Below are positions 55,959 through 64,000 of a stretch of DNA of 64,000 nt, piece after piece. Each line of letters begins with the position of its first letter. Positions within the stretch are counted from its first letter, which is position 1. A program made the translations under genes and the position numbers. Origin of the DNA: Astrothelium macrocarpum (Eukaryota > Ascomycota > Dothideomycetes > Trypetheliales > Trypetheliaceae); contig JAGEMR010000007.1 in NCBI GenBank assembly GCA_021030915.1, positions 434,001-498,000 on the forward strand, read 5' to 3'. The notes beneath the pieces are model-generated. The model was not told the origin of the DNA. It worked only from the letters and a program-made list of their open reading frames with translations, and searched no databases.

Positions 55959-57818
55959 ATGGCTCTGCAAGCACCTCAACAGCAACGACAAATACCGCAT
56001 GCTGCATCAAGCCAACAGCCCCAGCGCATTTCTGTTCCATCTCCACAACGAAAAAGGCCGCTCGAAGATTCTCAAGAATGGGTCCTCTTCTCCCCAGTCG
56101 CTGCACCTTCTACAACTCAGACGCAAACCACATCCACTGAGCGCACACCCAAGACCGCAGGACGTTCGCAACTTAGTGACTTCGGCTCTCTCGATACCGC
56201 TGCTCGATCGCAAGAAGATGAGAAGGAAGACGACGAGATTACATGCCAAGGCACAGAGATAGACGAGGAAGAAAATGAAGAGCTTGATAGTCTGGATGAT
56301 GGACTACATGCCTTCCACGAACCGCCTGAGGGCGGTGGCCTGTCACAGAGGCTCTACCAAAGTGGCAGCATACTTCCAACACATGATGGACTAGGTGGAT
56401 TTCGCACAAGCGCAACACCTGTTCAGGAACAATTATGGCATTACGAACGTTACAACCCGCGCCGAAAACACGTGAGGCGGAGATCGAGTGTACAGAGAAA
56501 ACTTGACGCTTTGGAGGGTATGGATGAGTTGAGTAAAGAGAATGAAAAGAACCAGTGGATCGAGAGGTGGAGGATGGAGCAGAGCAAGGCCTTACTTGAG
56601 GAGGTTGAGCGGGAGACTAGGCGTCAGAGAAGAATGAGTAGGCAAAGTATAGCGAGAAGTTCCGCAGACACGATAGCAGAAGATCAGGCTTCAATGAGCG
56701 GTCCCACTATGGAGGAAGTCCTGACAAGACCAGATTCAAGTGGAGGTCCGCCACCGCCAATGGAGAATGAATCGATCTGGCGACGGTTTACGCGACGCGT
56801 TATCCATGATTTGATGGGCTTTGATGAGGATTTGCTCTCCGTCATCTTTGGTGAGACCTTACCAGAAGATGCATTAGTGGCTCCAGATAAACCTCAGGTA
56901 CCAAAGGAGGAGGGAAACCTTGAAGAGTTAGTTTCTCTCGCTAGTGACACCTGGCAGCAACGCCTACTCCAACGAATCGCACGCGAACTCGGATTCTTGA
57001 TATATCACATCTCAGAGCATCCTGGGGCATTCTCGACGTACCTTCGTACCCAAGAAACTCCCGCTTACGCTGGCATTCCTACATCTTTCACTCCTGAGCA
57101 CAAGTCAATACCAACTGCTCATGTTGATACAAATATAACATCACTATCAAACCCATCAGCCGCACCTTTCGCTCCGACCCTCCAACAACCAAGCCCCGCA
57201 GCCGACACTTCAATATGGGGCATCGATACTGACCTGTCCACCGATCCTCTCGGTTTACCGCGCTCACTCCCCAACATTGCCGAAGAGCCACCCAACCCCA
57301 CCATCCCCACCGCCACCCAAGAGCGCGACTACTGGGAGCGCGAACTCGACGTGAAAATGGTCTTCAACTACCTCCGCCGCCGCTTCTCCCGCGCCGCCTC
57401 GCCCTCCACCCCAACCGCAGAACAATCGGCACCGCCACCGCCGACAACACCTTCGCCACCCGCTCCACGCCGCGACTCCGCCATCGCACAGCCCGAGAGC
57501 CGGCGACGTGCCGCGCTGATCCGACGGCATCATCCGCTGACATCGCGGAGCGCGGCGGCGGAGTCGAGGCGGTCCGACCGCTCGTACCTGCTGCATCATC
57601 ATCACCACCACCATCATCACCATCATCAACACGGCTATGGACATGGGTACGGGGTGGTGGGCGTGAAGCGGCCGGGGAGCTCGAGCTGTGCGAGTCAGAG
57701 CACGCGGAGCAAGAAGAGCTTGAGCCGCCAGAGCGGAGCGGGGAGTGGGCGCAATTATTGGGATCTCGGGGGGAGTGTGGGGAGTGTGGGGATTGGGAGT
57801 GATGCTGGGGTTGCGTGA
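55959..57818 (+). CDS. Conserved fungal protein with EWVLFSP motif and poly-His tract
   Basis: 619 aa, single exon. The N-terminus carries QEWVLFSPVAAPS, a motif I recall from uncharacterised filamentous-fungal proteins. Then follow an acidic segment (EDEKEDDEITC..DEEENEELDSLDD), a predicted coiled coil or helical block (KNQWIERWRMEQSKALLEEVERETRRQRRM), and a helical core around SIWRRFTRRVIHDLMGFDEDLLSVIFGE and LLQRIARELGFLIYHISEHPG. After RDYWERELDVKMVFNYLRRRFSR the C-terminus is low complexity, with prolines, an 11-residue His run followed by QHGYGHGYG, and Ser. Function unknown; a nuclear or cytoskeletal role cannot be distinguished. The 3' end has the C-to-G skew flip, continuing beyond the stop. 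Confidence 0.75.
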   Translation: MALQAPQQQRQIPHAASSQQPQRISVPSPQRKRPLEDSQEWVLFSPVAAPSTTQTQTTSTERTPKTAGRSQLSDFGSLDTAARSQEDEKEDDEITCQGTEIDEEENEELDSLDDGLHAFHEPPEGGGLSQRLYQSGSILPTHDGLGGFRTSATPVQEQLWHYERYNPRRKHVRRRSSVQRKLDALEGMDELSKENEKNQWIERWRMEQSKALLEEVERETRRQRRMSRQSIARSSADTIAEDQASMSGPTMEEVLTRPDSSGGPPPPMENESIWRRFTRRVIHDLMGFDEDLLSVIFGETLPEDALVAPDKPQVPKEEGNLEELVSLASDTWQQRLLQRIARELGFLIYHISEHPGAFSTYLRTQETPAYAGIPTSFTPEHKSIPTAHVDTNITSLSNPSAAPFAPTLQQPSPAADTSIWGIDTDLSTDPLGLPRSLPNIAEEPPNPTIPTATQERDYWERELDVKMVFNYLRRRFSRAASPSTPTAEQSAPPPPTTPSPPAPRRDSAIAQPESRRRAALIRRHHPLTSRSAAAESRRSDRSYLLHHHHHHHHHHHQHGYGHGYGVVGVKRPGSSSCASQSTRSKKSLSRQSGAGSGRNYWDLGGSVGSVGIGSDAGVA

Positions 57819-58782
57819 GTGAATTGGGGTGGGTTGGAGTTGAGGGTTGGGTTGAAGAGGAGGGGATGTGGTGTTTGGGATAGCGGGACTTGGATCGGGC
57901 GATTGGATAGTTGCATTTGTAGAGGGATAAAGTTGGTTATGCATATAGACGAGGGGTTTGTGTTGTCATGTAGCGGTGGTGGCTATCTCTGGATTTTGTT
58001 TGATTATGGCTGTCGAGGCTCTTTCTAGTACATACTTGGCTTAGAAGTATCCAACCATTGGATGTAGTTTGTGAAGCATGTATTGCGTCCGATAGCATCC
58101 TTCTCATCATGACAGACAATGGATGCGGAGGTCGGAGAGCATAGCCATCGATGCCCAGAGCAACGAAGTAATTGGATTGTTCTGAGCAGTCTTACGGTAT
58201 ATCATGGCGTACTGCCGCTTCTACACTTCCTGTTGCTCAGATGATGGGATGGTGAGCAGACGTAGAAAAGGTGCACTTCCCAGCATATCGAATGGCGAGA
58301 CGAGTCAAGAAATCATGACACTGAGCCATCAGATGAATTGTATCCTATATATACCAGATGACTTGATGCGGTGGGAGACCAGGAAGCTTTGCGGGGAAGC
58401 AGCTGTTGGCGTAGAGAAGTGAAAGGAAATGGAGGACGAGGCCAAGGTACAGTTCGAAGGAGAGTAATAAGAGAAGTAGCGGACACTTCAATATGCTAAG
58501 AACGCAAAGATGATAGATATCGATGGAGAGCAGAAGACTTAGTGATTACTTCCAGAAGATGGGGCGCGAAACTTTTTGAACTCCTCAACCGATACACTTA
58601 CTCAACGTCAAAAAAAATCATTACATTACCGCAGTACGTAGGCAATTTGCAATAGAAGACTTCTATGCTTTGAGGGCTAAAACTGGCCGTACGTGTGCTC
58701 CGGACGTCCCCAGCGCAAATGAGCGGTACAGCCTTGGTGTATTAAAGAAGCAAACGGGCGTTGATGAGTGCTGAGTTTGTGG
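57819..58782. other. Intergenic, no gene recognised
   Basis: The first ~60 bp are strongly G-rich, continuing the gene skew. No supported gene; the small + frame at 58204 is unconvincing. Confidence 0.45.
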
Positions 58783-59850
58783 TCAAGGGCACTCGAACTG
58801 GTCTACAGCGGAAATCAACTCCCCAGAAGAATCGTCAGAGCCACTGCGCTGTTGTTTTCTCCTCTCTTCTTTAGCCTCCGCGACGAGCTCATCCCAACAT
58901 ATGCTCAGCCACTTGGAAATTCCTTTGACACCCTTTTCATCTCGAATCTTTGTGCCACGAAAACGAATAGGCTCGGGGTTTGCTACTTGAAGGAGAAACC
59001 TCATAAGTTCCGCAGCCTCATAAAAAGTTTGTCTTGCTGCGTACTGAAGCGGAGTTGGAGATTGTATTTTGCTCCGCCGATAGGATAGTCCACATCTGCT
59101 CCACATTCTCGCAATGCTTTCGTAAGCTTCACCGAGCATGTAGATGATGCAACATCTACAAGCAGGTCTCCAGGTTGTAGACGCGATCTCCAAAAATTTT
59201 GGTCCCCTAAGACTCTCCAAACCTGAATGAGCATATCCTCCTTCTCTGGCTGGCCCGCGGTCGCTCTAATAAAGCTAAGGGATGTATTGCCAAAATGTAT
59301 AAAGCTCGGACTTAATACTTTAGTTCGTATAGAATCGAGGCATTCTTCAAATGTCTCTTCTGATTCGTGCTTCAATATCTCTTCGAGGGATACTGATATT
59401 GATATTTCAGAGCCAGCAACGGGAGTCTCTGAATATAGGAAACGGAAAGTCTCAATGTTGTTTGCCTATGCAGCGGCTAGCGACACATCCTTACATAGAT
59501 GCTCCTCCCACACGCGACTGAAACCACTCCTAGCTGGTGGCAGTATCAGCTCCAGCATTGACGATGGCCCTACAAAAGCTGCCAATCTGCAAAGTTCTAT
59601 TTGAACAGCTCCACCAAGGTCTTCAAAATGCCCAAGCAAGTTTTTTACAACCTTCACGTTGTCCATTTTGACAAGATCGAACAACAGTGGCTGTATATCA
59701 TCTTCCCTTGGCTCCTGAAGAGCAGTTATTTCAACAATTTTCTGCTGCTGGTGGAATCGATACAGGTGCTTGTTTCGCAATTTGCGCGTAATCGTTGTGC
59801 TGGGGAATTGGGGGCCATATTTGCCGTTTGACGAAACAGTTCTCGGTCGG
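58783..59850 (-). pseudogene. Ankyrin-type protein pseudogene
   Basis: Consecutive minus frames align end to end into one protein of an ankyrin-containing fungal family. First part: LLFDLVKMDNVKVVKNLLGHF..LAAFVGPSSMLELILP, ended by an in-frame TAG after VSLAAA (about 59459). Second part: NNIETFRFLYSE..ECLDSIRTKVLSPS..LRECGADVDYPIGGAKY. A one-base loss near 59063 shifts the frame, after which TPLQYAARQTFYEAAELMRFLLQ, RGTKIRDEKGVKGISKWL and WDELVAEAKEERRK continue to a stop at 58783. There is one nonsense and one frameshift mutation, so decay is recent. The two breaks are consistent with loss of function rather than introns, since no splice consensus fits. Confidence 0.75.
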
Positions 59851-60300
59851 GCTCATTTCCACAGACAGATAATACCATATTATTCACATGCAACAGCACA
59901 ATCTACTGGATTCCTTATTAATTCACAACCGCGCGTATGTGCAAAGTGTCCCATAATATGATCCGTCCCATTTCACTCCGGTTGACTCTATCAAACAAAT
60001 ATTTATTAGTATCGGTGATTTTGATATATTTGCTTAGTGTCGGTTTTTACCGTGGAATGCTCCCGATTTAGTTGCGGATTGGCTGTCAAACAAATATTAT
60101 GTCGGCCAATTTTGCCACATGCAGAGCATAACTTATGGTAAAATTGCCACGAAAGATGATAATTTGAGGGGCAGTTCGAATTTTGTTAACACTAACAAAG
60201 TCCATTCAATTATCATATTAGTTAAAATTTTTAAAGATCGAAATTCAGCCAAATAAAATCAATCAATTTCTACAGAACGGCAGTAAAGCTGGGACCGATT
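59851..60300. other. AT-rich intergenic region
   Basis: Between the ankyrin pseudogene and the 841-aa gene; AT-rich at 59980-60290, no gene seen. Confidence 0.45.
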
Positions 60301-62826
60301 TCAAGCAGGTATATTTTCCGCTCTATAGCTCAATACTTTAGCTTTGCCACGATCCTTAGTGTGTCTATTTAGAATGCGGAGCGGATGGCCTAGTGGAAAA
60401 TGAGTTCGTGCAATCGTCATAGCGCATGCAATACAACACTCAGGTCCTCGTATAATGCAGCCCAAAGATGAAAGACACAGTACTATGTTCATTTTGACGT
60501 ATTCATCGCACAATGTGGTGATGAGCACGCGGCGAGGATCGTCTTGACTATGTCCTCCTGTAGCCTTATCCCAGCATCCTACAATACCGTCAAAATTCCA
60601 TTGCTCCGGCGCAAGGGTGGGAACATGCAGTGACCGCCATTCGTCGCCACCATGCTTGCAGTTAGGAGCCACTATCCGAGAAAGAGCCATGAAAACGCCT
60701 GCGGGATCGATTATACGGATATGTGATTTAGTTTTCACTATCGTTAGAAGTCGATAAGAGGCGTCGGCTATTTTCATGACAGCTGTCTCCACAATGATCG
60801 TCTCAGCATCGCCACTGTGGAGTTCTGCGATTCGTGCCCAAGCAGGAGAGTATCGCTCTCTCGGTAGAGATAACTTTCCTTCATCAGGGGCGTCATTAGT
60901 AGCATCCATCTGTTGCTCTGTATATATCGCTGCTTCGTTGTCGACAACGCCGCGCACCGTACCTTCAACAGTTTCAAATCCAAAGCAACCTGCCAAATGT
61001 GATTCCTTAGAAAGATCCAGCCAGTATGGAATAGCTGCGAGCGACCCATGTTGTATCGCTACGAGCGTCGAAGTGCCTTCCTCAACCTCGAACTCTGAGG
61101 CGTACAAAGGGCAACCCAGATAGATCATTGCAGCGACGGCGAACCATTTTTCCCAGAGAACACGTTTCTGGACTATTAAGTGAGATAAAAGATCGTGGAT
61201 GGCCTTTTTTGGTAGCTGCATGTCAGTTAATCCAGACGCATTGGGAGCGCCGAATCCATCCGCAATCATGTGTGCTAGCATCATGAACAGGAGCTCCAAA
61301 GCCTTTTCTGTCAGGCATCCGAGCTTGCCACTTCCAATGGGATTTCCTTTCCTACATTCAGTGCAATCACAACGATGTCTGATATTGTCCAATAGCGTCA
61401 TTATAACGGGGAAACAACGAAGGAGTTCATCTAATGACAGAGAACTGTCATCTTCACTCTGTTGACGCTCAAAAGGTAGATCAGATGTCAGCCCGGTAAA
61501 GACTGACATAGTCTTGCAGCCTGTACCAGCTTTGATACGGCCGATGGTCGGCCAGTGATGCAACAGGTCTCGAATTCGAAGAGTATCGTCTCTCGTGCTT
61601 TCCAAACAAGCCGTGAACTCGAAAATGGAGTCGTTACCAGTCTCAACCTCTCTCCGCTTGAGGCCTACATCTTTGTAATATGCATGATGGCTCTCGTGAT
61701 AACTGGGAAAATCATTTCCAGGTCGCACTTGGACCTCCAGAAGCCATTTTGCGACAACTTGTGCCACAGCTCGAACATCATTCAGCTCAGAATGGCTTAG
61801 GGCCGAGTGAATGTGCGTGTTGTTCAGGACCGCAATATCGTAAAGATCCTGTCTCTTGGATGGTTTAGGACCCCTTAAACCGACAGCAGAGCCCGCATCC
61901 TTAATGATTGGCACTGAGGAATCTCCTATATCGATGGCGAGCTCAAGGTCGTCGCCAGAGGCGTGAGTACCGCTTTCTTTGTCACAAACGCCACGGACGA
62001 GCATCCTTATTCTGGCATTCGAGTCTTCCAAAGATTTTTCAAACACTTTTTTCGTCCCTATTGAAACTTCCAGCGATCCTTCATAGTGTGAGAGAAGCCA
62101 AATGAATATGTCCCCGAAAAAGCGTTGGGAGTATATCAAAATGATCTTGTCGGATTCATGAACAATGGCCATCGCTACAGCTGCGAATCTTTTGGCGCTT
62201 AGAATGTGTGTGCAAAATTGACGTAGCTGCTCGGGCATATCGGGAATAGTGTGGCCGCAATTAACTACGTTGAGGGCTATGCTTTCAGCTATCTTTGAGA
62301 TGACAAGCTTGAGCCTGGACCTATACGTGCTATAAGGGAAATGAACACGTGCCTTATGCACGCCGGCTTCATGCCTCTGTTTTGTCTCTAAAGCCATGAA
62401 GGATAAAGCCTCGGCCGCAAAATTGTGATCGTGATGAGCCATGAGAGCCGCAACAGTAGTAACAACGTACACGTAGTCCATATCGAAGGCCATCATCCTT
62501 TCCACGGAACAAGCAAGTTTCAACTTCAACCCTCCCACCATCTTAGCTCTTGATTCACGGCATACCATGTTTTCTCTCAGCTCGAGGCCAAATTCGTTAG
62601 GAAATGTTAGGCGACGGATCCAATTAGTGCAGTACTCGAGTTCGTTTTTGTCTATGTGCTCTCCAGCCAGCCATTTCATAAGATCACGACCAAGTTCAAC
62701 GAAGTTGGATCCGTTGTTAATGGTGTCCGCAACTTTTTCGATGAAGCTGAGCGTATTTGCGCCAAGATCCAGGCCCGCGGCAGCCAAGGCTGTCGCCTGA
62801 GAGTCCGTTCTTGCGTTTTGCGCCAT
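60301..62826 (-). CDS. Uncharacterised large fungal accessory protein
   Basis: 841 aa, single exon, start MAQNARTDSQAT. No catalytic domain is recognised. Features: an Ala-rich N-terminus with helix ALAAAGLDLGANTLSFIEKV; mostly globular, mixed hydrophobic sequence; and a central Cys cluster HRCDCTECRKGNP followed by CLTEKALELLFMMLAHMIADGFGAPNASG, a combination I associate with unnamed accessory proteins in Dothideomycetes. Near the end: IRGPECCIACAMTIARTHFPLGHPLRIL. It could be a membrane-associated or nucleic-acid-linked protein, but nothing shows that. It sits next to an ankyrin pseudogene and a transposon-rich stretch, an accessory context. The long intact frame makes it very likely a real gene. 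Confidence 0.8.
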   Translation of the reverse strand: MAQNARTDSQATALAAAGLDLGANTLSFIEKVADTINNGSNFVELGRDLMKWLAGEHIDKNELEYCTNWIRRLTFPNEFGLELRENMVCRESRAKMVGGLKLKLACSVERMMAFDMDYVYVVTTVAALMAHHDHNFAAEALSFMALETKQRHEAGVHKARVHFPYSTYRSRLKLVISKIAESIALNVVNCGHTIPDMPEQLRQFCTHILSAKRFAAVAMAIVHESDKIILIYSQRFFGDIFIWLLSHYEGSLEVSIGTKKVFEKSLEDSNARIRMLVRGVCDKESGTHASGDDLELAIDIGDSSVPIIKDAGSAVGLRGPKPSKRQDLYDIAVLNNTHIHSALSHSELNDVRAVAQVVAKWLLEVQVRPGNDFPSYHESHHAYYKDVGLKRREVETGNDSIFEFTACLESTRDDTLRIRDLLHHWPTIGRIKAGTGCKTMSVFTGLTSDLPFERQQSEDDSSLSLDELLRCFPVIMTLLDNIRHRCDCTECRKGNPIGSGKLGCLTEKALELLFMMLAHMIADGFGAPNASGLTDMQLPKKAIHDLLSHLIVQKRVLWEKWFAVAAMIYLGCPLYASEFEVEEGTSTLVAIQHGSLAAIPYWLDLSKESHLAGCFGFETVEGTVRGVVDNEAAIYTEQQMDATNDAPDEGKLSLPRERYSPAWARIAELHSGDAETIIVETAVMKIADASYRLLTIVKTKSHIRIIDPAGVFMALSRIVAPNCKHGGDEWRSLHVPTLAPEQWNFDGIVGCWDKATGGHSQDDPRRVLITTLCDEYVKMNIVLCLSSLGCIIRGPECCIACAMTIARTHFPLGHPLRILNRHTKDRGKAKVLSYRAENIPA

Positions 62827-63822
62827 TAGCTTAGATATGTCGAAAGCAAGATCTTTTAGAAGCGCTTTAAATTTTTATCGCATACACGGCAGATTGACCT
62901 AGAGTAAGACGCTCTTCAATTATCCAGCAAGTTGATGACAACACCCTGCATCTAGGCAGCACTCGCTTAGCATCGGTCAGCCATCCCTCTTCTCAATAAG
63001 GCTTAAAGAGATGATCATTAGTAGTTTGGCTAGCCGCTGACCATTATTGTCACGGGCCAGTTGGTGCCTATCTCGGGAGATTGTATCAATGAATCTTGTA
63101 CAGGATTGGTATGTACGGACGGGCGTGTACATTGCCACAACATGGTGGTCAGATATATGTGGTCCATCCTGCCATAGCTCTATGGGTCGCGTGTGGGTCT
63201 GGCGTCCTTCCTGAACAACGCCTCATCACGACCTCAAACTTAGCGTATTTTCGTCCTTTCAAGATAACTCCAGAATGAATTGAGCTATTAATATAAAATT
63301 AAACAGAGTCAATCACGGTGATTTATGCCACTTCATCATATAAGCCAGGCTGCATATACACGCGTATTTGGACCCTGATCTGCGATTATGGGGCTGTACA
63401 GCTGCAACTGCGTGATTTCCCATATCCGGCACACAACAATTGACCGCGTGATTCGACAGGTCGGAACAAGCTTTGGTGCTGACAAAGACGCAACTTTGAA
63501 AAGGAAACAGCCTGCGAGTGTACCAAGTCTTTGATTGAATGAGGATTGGAAAGTCGAGGTTGCAAATGGGAATGTAGTTGAAAGTACCTCCTGTTAGTGC
63601 GCGGGCCAGGTAGACTGCCTTGGCACTCTCCCCCTGCCTCGCACTGCATCGTGATCCGACGAAGGCGACTCTTAAAAGTCATGTAAAGCCTGAGAACCGG
63701 ATATAACGCACTATAGCAATCAAAAATACTACGAGCAGTGAGTGTGAGGATAGGAGTTGCGATAAAAAGAAAGACGCTATCTCTACCTGGTTTCACTAAT
63801 GCCGAATAGGGAAACGCGTGAC
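62827..63822. other. Intergenic, no gene recognised
   Basis: Between two divergent genes. Long minus frame 63386-63835 is low-quality and overlaps the start of the gene at 63823; not called. Confidence 0.45.
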
Positions 63823-64000
63823 ATGGATTGGACACCGCGTCTTGTAAACAAGACCAACAAACGAGCTTCTGAAGGTGGCACGAATAGCTCTTTCGCGAAG
63901 AAGGTCAGAGTAGGATCCTCGCGCGATTTTGGGAAAAATGGGATTTCCGACAAACCCATCCAGGATATTCGGTCGGCAGGTGCTTACACGACCGCATCAC
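63823..64000 (+). CDS. 5' end of a gene cut by the right edge
   Basis: The ATG at 63823 opens a frame that stays open to the window end (59 codons, MDWTPRLVNKTNKRASEGG..). It is basic and Ser/Lys-rich, with KKVR like a nuclear signal. Too short to assign; an intron could also begin here. Confidence 0.35.
   Translation, partial: MDWTPRLVNKTNKRASEGGTNSSFAKKVRVGSSRDFGKNGISDKPIQDIRSAGAYTTAS

Noticed and set aside
63386..63835. 149-codon minus frame at the right end
   Set aside because: Irregular composition, no recognised motif, and overlaps a more protein-like plus frame start at 63823.

Overview
The window looks like nuclear DNA of a filamentous ascomycete, most likely a Dothideomycete. Genes run on both strands and carry short GT..AG introns, mostly 50-90 nt with a few longer ones. 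Typical fungal families occur: two PTH11-like receptors, a NACHT-type NLR, a bifunctional HIS7, and serine-rich GPI-type surface proteins. One Fot1/Pogo transposon shows the mutation pattern expected of repeat-induced point mutation (RIP). All exon models were built by hand from reading frame, splice consensus and family motifs. Where exon sums are given they are multiples of three.

Layout. 1-1108 (-): left-truncated RNase H-fold gene. 1892-3895 (-): F-box/LRR protein. 3896-5521: long pyrimidine-rich leader with an 11-bp tandem repeat. 5522-7823 (+): degenerate DEDDh exonuclease, RRM and two RanBP2 zinc fingers. 7824-16917: gene-poor, with two short F-box-like paralogues (9406, 15814) flanking a PTH11-like receptor (13227). 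16918-33441 is a conserved housekeeping block: HIS7, AIP1, a small RG-rich protein, a Prp2-type DEAH helicase, an FAD monooxygenase, OST1, and a pseudouridine-5'-phosphate glycosidase/PfkB kinase fusion. OST1 and the fusion gene are head to head.

From 33.6 kb on the window becomes accessory in character: an unknown protein, 3 kb of apparent non-coding DNA, a second PTH11-like receptor (37794), then a Rad5/HLTF-type SNF2 helicase (-) and a 1337-aa NACHT/C2H2/WD-like NLR (+) that diverge from a 344-bp gap. A RIP-like Fot1/Pogo element (49384-51204) follows, with perfect 43-bp inverted repeats. Then come two secreted serine-rich proteins flanking a second transposase relic, a conserved fungal protein with a poly-His tract, an ankyrin-type pseudogene and an uncharacterised 841-aa protein.

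The most unexpected signal is compositional. In at least seven genes on both strands, the DNA changes sharply from C-rich to G-rich along the coding strand near the 3' end. In places the skew continues past the stop codon, so it is not codon choice alone. The other leads are the NLR architecture with its divergent SNF2 partner, and the catalytically degenerate exonuclease-RRM-zinc-finger protein.
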